This document shows positions 58,811-64,000 of a stretch of DNA of 64,000 nucleotides, piece after piece. This DNA is from Gigaspora margarita (Eukaryota; Glomeromycota; Glomeromycetes; Diversisporales; Gigasporaceae), in assembly GCA_009809945.1 (NCBI GenBank), contig WTPW01000347.1, forward strand, positions 160,660 through 224,659, written 5' to 3'. Position 1 is the first letter of the stretch. Each line of letters begins with the position of its first letter. Under the pieces are notes generated by a model. The model made no database searches. It saw only the letters and a program-made list of their open reading frames with translations, and was not told where the DNA came from. Both the position numbers and the translations under genes were made by a program.

Positions 58811-59390
58811 ACACTTAGGAAACTTAATTGTATCATAATTATATTATGAGTAAACTTTCTGCAGTGAAAACTTAATATTAACTTCCAGGGTTTCACTCAA
58901 ATACTGTATTGCACAGGCCGAAAGACCTGGTTTATATAAAAATACTCAACAAAAAAAACTTACAAAAGACTTGGGAATTTATGCAGTGGTAGGTCTGCGC
59001 AGCAAGAAGAGAAATTTCGTTTATATAAATAATCCACATTTATAATAAGCAGTCGAGAAATTTAAAAAATCAATTTTTAATTAAGAGAGGCCCATGATTT
59101 GCAGCAGGGTATTTTGCATGGGGTATTGGAATAAGGCATACCAAAAATGTGTCAAGGTTTGTGGCGCAGACAAATTTCTTAAAATTCGTTAAGGTTAGGG
59201 TCAGGGTTAGGAACTAGAGAGAGATAGGGTGTATAGTAAAATTGCCCAACGAAACTTTTTGTTAGAGCATATAAGGGGTTTCTTGTGCTGATGATTGATT
59301 CTTGGCAGTTTCGAATCTTACTGATCGTGTTACATTACATCTAATCTTGAAATCCGTCAGGAGATCTGCGCTGCAAACCTTGTACACATT
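58810..59390. other. Unassigned spacer
   Basis: Contains GTTAGGGTCAGGGTTAGG at 59192-59209 and no clear frame or element. Confidence 0.45.
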
Positions 59391-59394
59391 TTCT

Positions 59395-59575
59395 ATATGC
59401 TTGAACAAGATCCAACCTTACATGTTCCACTCACATTCCCTCTCTCCTGATTTTTGACAATAAATGAATGCATTATATTCATCCTTTTCAACACCAATTC
59501 CATAACGATAACAATATCCAACATTATATGTTCCACTTACGTCCCCCATATTGTAATGGTTGATTTGGGAGAGCA
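59395..59575 (-). pseudogene. Sel1-repeat fragment
   Basis: The minus strand reads GDVSGTYNVGYCYRYGIGVE then KDEYNAFIYCQKSG, one nearly complete Sel1 unit plus part of the next. A one-base slip follows (GERECEWNM / NVSGTCKVGS). It resembles the array at 51088-51870 and lies in the same orientation 8 kb away. Inactive scrap. Confidence 0.8.
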
Positions 59576-59579
59576 ATAA

Positions 59580-60300
59580 AACAATATAGACAATAGTGCC
59601 AATTTAAACTCAAACCAATTACGGGTGAGGGGTATATATAAATATGTTAATATATAGGTCACGGGTATAATGAAGGTCAAATATGCAATACGTGAAAACC
59701 TAATGGATGATCTATCACTAAATCACCACAATAATATAAAGACGCTGACGCTGGTGATGCTAATATGGGGATATCAATAAAATGATATCAATAAGAATAA
59801 TAATAAAATATGATATAAATAAACGTAAGGTGGGATCAAAATGGGTATCACGGGGTTTATGGTAGGCCGCAGGGACAAGTAAATATTGTGAAAAGATTAG
59901 AAAACAATAAAACACAATTTTTATCAAATATCACATTTTAAACCAATTTTTGCTCTTATTTATGCGTGGTACAAAAATTCGCAAATTTGATTGGTTAGCT
60001 ATTTTAATTCACCAATCACTTTGTGTATTTATTTGTGTAATTTCATGTGCAAAAACATTGTGATAGTGATTTATTATATCCCATTAGTGTCTTTAAAAAG
60101 TCATAGGCCAATACACCTATGAATTAATCGGTGTAGGGTGTTCTAAGTGAAATGTTCTACGTTCCCAAAACCTTTCCAAAACCTTATTTTTAGCCCTAAC
60201 ATGAAAAATTTGCGTTAAAAATTATATATATAAAACTTAGAAAAATCTATAATGAAAACATATGATAGGTGCCAAACCATCATAGGTACGTTTTATAATA
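59580..60300. other. Spacer with possible M3-like terminus at 60258-60300
   Basis: AATGATATCAATAA words repeat at 59760-59820. Near the end, GTGCCAAACCATCATAGGTA then CGTTTTATAATAAA resembles the right terminus of element M3 (12880, 17474). The partner end is unclear. No gene is seen. Confidence 0.45.
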
Positions 60301-60303
60301 AAT

Positions 60304-60556
60304 GCGCTAAGTAATAAATGTTGCGGATGATCGTGAAATCGGATGTTAGTGAAATTTGGGGGTCTAATTTGAAAATATAAGCCCTTCTAAATCCACCTAT
60401 ATTCTTTCATTAATAACCCTAACCCTAAATCCTAACTCGATCATAAAAAAAAAGCAGACAAAAAAAGCCCTAAAACATTTTAAAAATTGTACATAAAATA
60501 TATCCAAATTTCACCATCATCCGATTTCATGATCATCTGTGACAATAAATAAACGC
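60304..60556. mobile_element. TIR element M15
   Basis: The left arm GCGGATGATCGTGAAATCGG then ATG.T.GTGAAATTTGG matches the reverse complement of right CCAAATTTCACCATCATCCG then ATTTCATGATCATCTGTGAC. It contains ACCCTAACCCTAA (60411-60424). Related arms occur at 37060-37222. Confidence 0.72.
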
Positions 60557-60666
60557 TATTGTAATTGAAATTAGACTAAATTTTTATATCGCAATAAAAA
60601 ACATTTTTTGCTATTACCCAAAACATTTTTTCCCATTACTCAAAACAATTTTTACGGGTCCCTGAT

Positions 60667-60689
60667 ATCGGCCTAGTAGGCCGATATTT
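60667..60689. repeat. Perfect 11+1+11 hairpin
   Basis: ATATCGGCCTA, one G, then TAGGCCGATAT. It is a perfect GC-containing stem in otherwise AT-rich spacer, with no matching longer arms. It may be the centre of a decayed element or a cruciform site. Confidence 0.75.
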
Positions 60690-60699
60690 GGTCAGATTC

Positions 60700-61490
60700 C
60701 AATCAGGTGATAATTTATAAAATGGGATGCAGGTAATTAAGACTATGGGGAATTGATTTGAACGGAGAAATTAATAAAGGAACTGTCTGAGACTGGCAAT
60801 GCTAAAGAAGGCGATTTTTATAATACAACTATATCAACTAAAAAAACTTTATCATATACGAAGTTCAAAGAAAATAAAATCACGTGACAAAAGGATTAAC
60901 AAAATTCATTACACAGAATTCAAGTTATAATAAGCCAATACGAAGTTACAAGTCAATTCAGTCCGTCGAATTGAGTCTCGCAAGGTTTATTAAGGTTACA
61001 AGTTGAATTCAAAAGATAAGTATTTTAGATTTATTAGAAAATTATTAGTTTGAAATGGATGAAGAACTTGCGTTAACTTTATTGAATTTGAGAGTCTTAT
61101 ATACATGTTTTTAAGTTAGAGCATTTATGCTTTATTTTAGGAGTATACATTTTTTTCAATGCATATAAACTCTAAACAGAGCATATATGCTTTTTAGTGC
61201 AAATTTACAAGCTCGTGCAATCATGTAGATGCGATATTTTGGGTGTATATGTTGTGCGTCAGATCGATTCTTGTGTCAGAAGAGACCTGGCCTAAATTAG
61301 ATTAGGGTTAGGGTAAAATTACAGTAAAGTTAGAAGTTAGTTTAGGCCAGTTGTTGCTGATCATTAAATGCTGGTCAAATGATAGTTATCTGACATGCAT
61401 CAGATTCAATCTGATGCAAGTTTCAATCTGATGCACAATATATATGCTCTTGCATGGGTTAAGCCACCATTTGTTTTCTTTTTAGTGTAA
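60700..61490. other. Unassigned spacer
   Basis: Short repeats AGAGCATTTATGCTTT (61100-61200) and CAATCTGATGCA (61400-61440) occur. TTAGGGTTAGGG lies at 61303-61317. No frame is convincing. Confidence 0.45.
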
Positions 61491-62270
61491 GTAATGAATA
61501 TTTATATGAGGAAAGAATTAAAATTTATATAAACTAGTGTACAAAATGACTACTTCTATGAAAAATAAAATAGGTATAGAAATTTCTAGCAACTTTTATT
61601 ATCATATCTGCCTCCTCTTATTATTGAGCCTCTGTGAAATGAGTCAATTTCAATACTTCACTAATTTCTTGTTGGGCTAATGTGTGGACTTCACTTTGTA
61701 GTGTGGCAAAATCATTTTTTAATAATTGTCAAAGGGTGCAAGGAGTAATAATTTGAGATATATATAGATAGAAAGGTTCTCGAGTATGATATAAATTATA
61801 AGTACAATAGGCAATAACTAAGATATCTTGATATTTTTGGAGTACCAAAGGCTTGATAAAGTTTTTTGCATCATCTTTCCAAGCTTTAGCTTCTAGGAGT
61901 GATCCAAGGAAATAATAGTAGGATAGCTAGCTTGGATGGTGCATATTACTGAAGGAAAGCTAAAAGCAAAGATGGTATACCTTTTTCTTCCAAGTTAGAC
62001 TGAGTGGAGCATTGACTTAATAACAAGAAGTTGGGCTCTACAAAGATCTTGAAGGAGGTCAGGTAACTTTTCATGCAACTATTGAGCATCACTTTTCTAA
62101 TTTGGTAGTTCAATGTTTACACTTTGCGACTATTAATCAAAGATATAAATAACACTATTACAAGAAATAAGATAGATTCTGTCAAGTTGCACTGTTTCCA
62201 TTTAACCTTTAAAAGAGCAAGGGTTTTTTGATTTGGATAGGAATTTCAATAGATATGATAAGGATTTATT
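61490..62270 (-). pseudogene. Degraded ORF downstream of gypsy pol, unrecognised
   Basis: Tolerating slips, the minus strand reads AKAWKDDAKNFIKPLVLQKY (61890-61830), IAYCTYNLYHTREPFYLYIS (61815-61755), then LLKNDFATLQSEVHTLAQQE and ISEVLKLTHFTEAQ (61725-61625). It is on the same strand just after the gypsy pol relic. It may belong to that retroelement or be a separate gene scrap. Function not recognised. Confidence 0.4.
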
Positions 62271-62299
62271 AGTAGAAGAAAAAATAAAATGATTATAAA

Positions 62300-64000
62300 A
62301 GTAAATTTAGGCTTTTATATCCTAGGAGTATAGGTAATTTAGAGGGACCTACAATGTTTGTGTCTTGGATGGTATTATAATAACTGGTTTTCATGAAATT
62401 TGGCTTTAAGCATGTGACCACTATTGTTCTTAATTTGTACAACCTGAAAGGCAGTACATTATGTATATAATAGAGCCCTGAATTTTTAAGCTCCAATTTT
62501 GTTCTAATTTATATGATCTCTAATTTCATATGACTCAATTTATTCTTTTTTTCATAATACCCCTTTTGTTTATTTTGCATTTTTTTAATCCTTTTTGCAG
62601 CAGATTGTTGGGCTGCTACTAATTCTTTTAACAAATTTTCTACTCTTTTTAATAGGTCCCTGACATCTCTTATATAGGTCATAACTGGATTTTGGCCAAT
62701 TTACATCTAATTTGCTAAAAATGACAAAATCTATTTACCGTAAAATACGGACCTATGTACCCTGAGTATTTCCATGTCTCAATCCCTGTACCTGGGTACA
62801 GCTACACTATATTGAACAATATATTTTACTATATATACTGTACTTATGTACTCGGGGTATAAGTCATGAACTGGCGCTTCAAAATGGCAGGGGGTACACC
62901 ATATGGGGGGTACACCAGTCCATATTTTACAGTACTTTAATAACTTCAAATTCAGTGATCAGAATTGAATAAACTTTTTTTTGTTAGATGTGCCTTACTG
63001 AGAGCTTCATTTTTTAAAAAAATTCATTCAAATTGGACCACTAGATGCCAAAATAATTGTCAAACCCTGTTTTTTGCTTCTCAATTTTAGGTGTTTTTGC
63101 TAAAAAATTTCAAGTATGATCTCTATACTAGATGTCTGGGTCCTTTTTTAATAATAGGGCTTGCAAGTTTTCTTTAGTTCCAGGATGGGTTTGGTAGAAG
63201 GTGAGACTGATTTTGAGAGGAAGCATAGCTGACCAGCCATATAATAAATAAAAGGGCTCATAACCTGTAGTATGATGAAGGATGGTCAGTAAGCAAAGAA
63301 AACAGGGATTACACATTCATGCCATTCTTTGTTAAACTGATTAGCACATTTGTTTAGTATGCCACAAAGAGTTTTATTGAATTGTATTACCAACCTGTTG
63401 GTCTGAAGGGTGATAGTTGGTAGACATATGATGAATAATAGTCATCTTTTTACAAAGGGTGTTAACTAATTTATTACAAAAGTGAGAGACCTAGTCTAAT
63501 AATATCTCTTTGAAAGCTCTGTAGCGACAAATTAATTCTTTAAAAATAAAATCAGCCATATTTTTAGCATCTGCCTTTTCTAAAGCAAAAGCTTTTGGCT
63601 ATTTGGTTAGGTATTTAATGGCTACTACTATATACTTTTTATTAGTAGTTGTAACAGGTAGGGGCCTACTATATCAATTCTAATACAGTCAAATGGTCTT
63701 CTAATTTTTATGGGATATAAAGATTCCTGAGTATTGGGCTTTTTACCCTTTTGCAAACATTACAGGTTCATATATATTCTTTGATTGCATTACCTATTTG
63801 TGGCCAATAGTATCATCTTGCAATATACTGGTAAGTGATGTAAAATCCAAAATGTCTTGCAAGAGGATCATTATATAGGTTAAAAAGAACAGCCAAGATT
63901 TTACCTTTCTTTAAGACCCACAGGGTTGCAATGAATCACAGGGGTTGTTTTTATATAACAATCTGTCTATTGTGACATAATGTTGAGTTTTATATTTTAA
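62300..64000 (-). pseudogene. Ty3/gypsy retrotransposon pol (integrase) relic, cut by the window edge
   Basis: From 64000 down, the minus strand reads YVTIDRLLYK and DPLARHFGFYITYQYIA then RWYYWPQIGNAIKEYI.TCNVC (the HHCC zinc finger before the integrase core), RIDIVGP (first catalytic Asp), KYIVVAIKYLTK.PKAFALE, ADFIFKELICRYRAFKEILL then D.VSHFCNKL (second Asp region), and MTIIHHMSTNYHPSDQQ. Then HHTTGYEPFYLLYGWSAMLP (63128-63316), RVENLLKELVAAQQSAAKRI (62660-62600) and ..LYKLRT..LKPNF.. (62450-62380), typical of the integrase C-terminus. Stops are TGG to TAG and CAG to TAG. MITE M16 is inserted. LTRs were not located within the window. Confidence 0.88.
62669..63130. mobile_element. MITE M16 inserted in the gypsy pol relic
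   Basis: It interrupts integrase coding sequence between ..LLKKDPDI and ..RDLLKRVENLL. The ends TATATAGGTCATAACTGGAT and, reversed, TATAGAGATCATACTTGAAA are inverted repeats with mismatches. Its centre has CGTAAAATACGGACCTATGT and CCATATTTTACAGTAC arms around GGTACA and GGGGTA words, like 37230-37440. Exact ends and target duplication are uncertain. Confidence 0.65.

Overview
This window looks like transposon-dense nuclear DNA of a fungus, most likely an arbuscular mycorrhizal fungus (Glomeromycotina). The evidence is extreme AT-richness, short GT-AG introns of about 55-140 bases, and broken pieces of the tyrosine-kinase-like and Sel1-repeat families that are hugely expanded in those fungi. 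Repeats fill nearly all the rest. The assignment is an inference; I have run no search.

Only one gene appears intact. It lies on the minus strand at 34825-36686 and has 11 exons encoding a 298-residue short-chain dehydrogenase of the HSDL2 type. It ends in the peroxisomal signal SKL and lacks the SCP2 domain of animal HSDL2. It sits in a comparatively repeat-poor island of about 3 kb.

Layout: 0.4-1.2 kb holds a hAT transposase relic. 1.4-9.1 kb holds MITEs, minisatellites and a broken Tc1/mariner element. 9.5-22.5 kb is a nest of foldback elements, MITEs and three tRNA-derived SINEs with clear target duplications. 22.7-29.1 kb holds eroded coding relics, one probably a DDE-type element. 29.8-33.6 kb holds MITEs and nested foldbacks. 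34.8-36.7 kb is the gene. 39.9-48.4 kb is one decayed Helitron split by three or more later insertions. 48.7-51.9 kb holds a kinase pseudogene, split by a hAT-like MITE, and a Sel1-repeat pseudogene. 52.5-57.6 kb holds SINEs, retroposons and MITEs. 59.4 kb has another Sel1 scrap. 61.5-64.0 kb is a degraded Ty3/gypsy pol region.

In the hAT, Helitron, gypsy, kinase and DDE-like relics, nearly all premature stops are explained by C-to-T or G-to-A transitions (Gln or Trp codons turned into stops). Older repeat copies have also lost their CpGs. This points to methylation-linked decay or a RIP-like process. Many insertions can be defined to the base from target-site duplications, so a relative insertion history can be read. 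The less ordinary items are a palindromic hairpin module shared by elements with different ends, a foldback element whose arms are a 9-bp minisatellite, a retroposon of about 1 kb with matching ends in two copies, and the truncated peroxisomal HSDL2-like gene.
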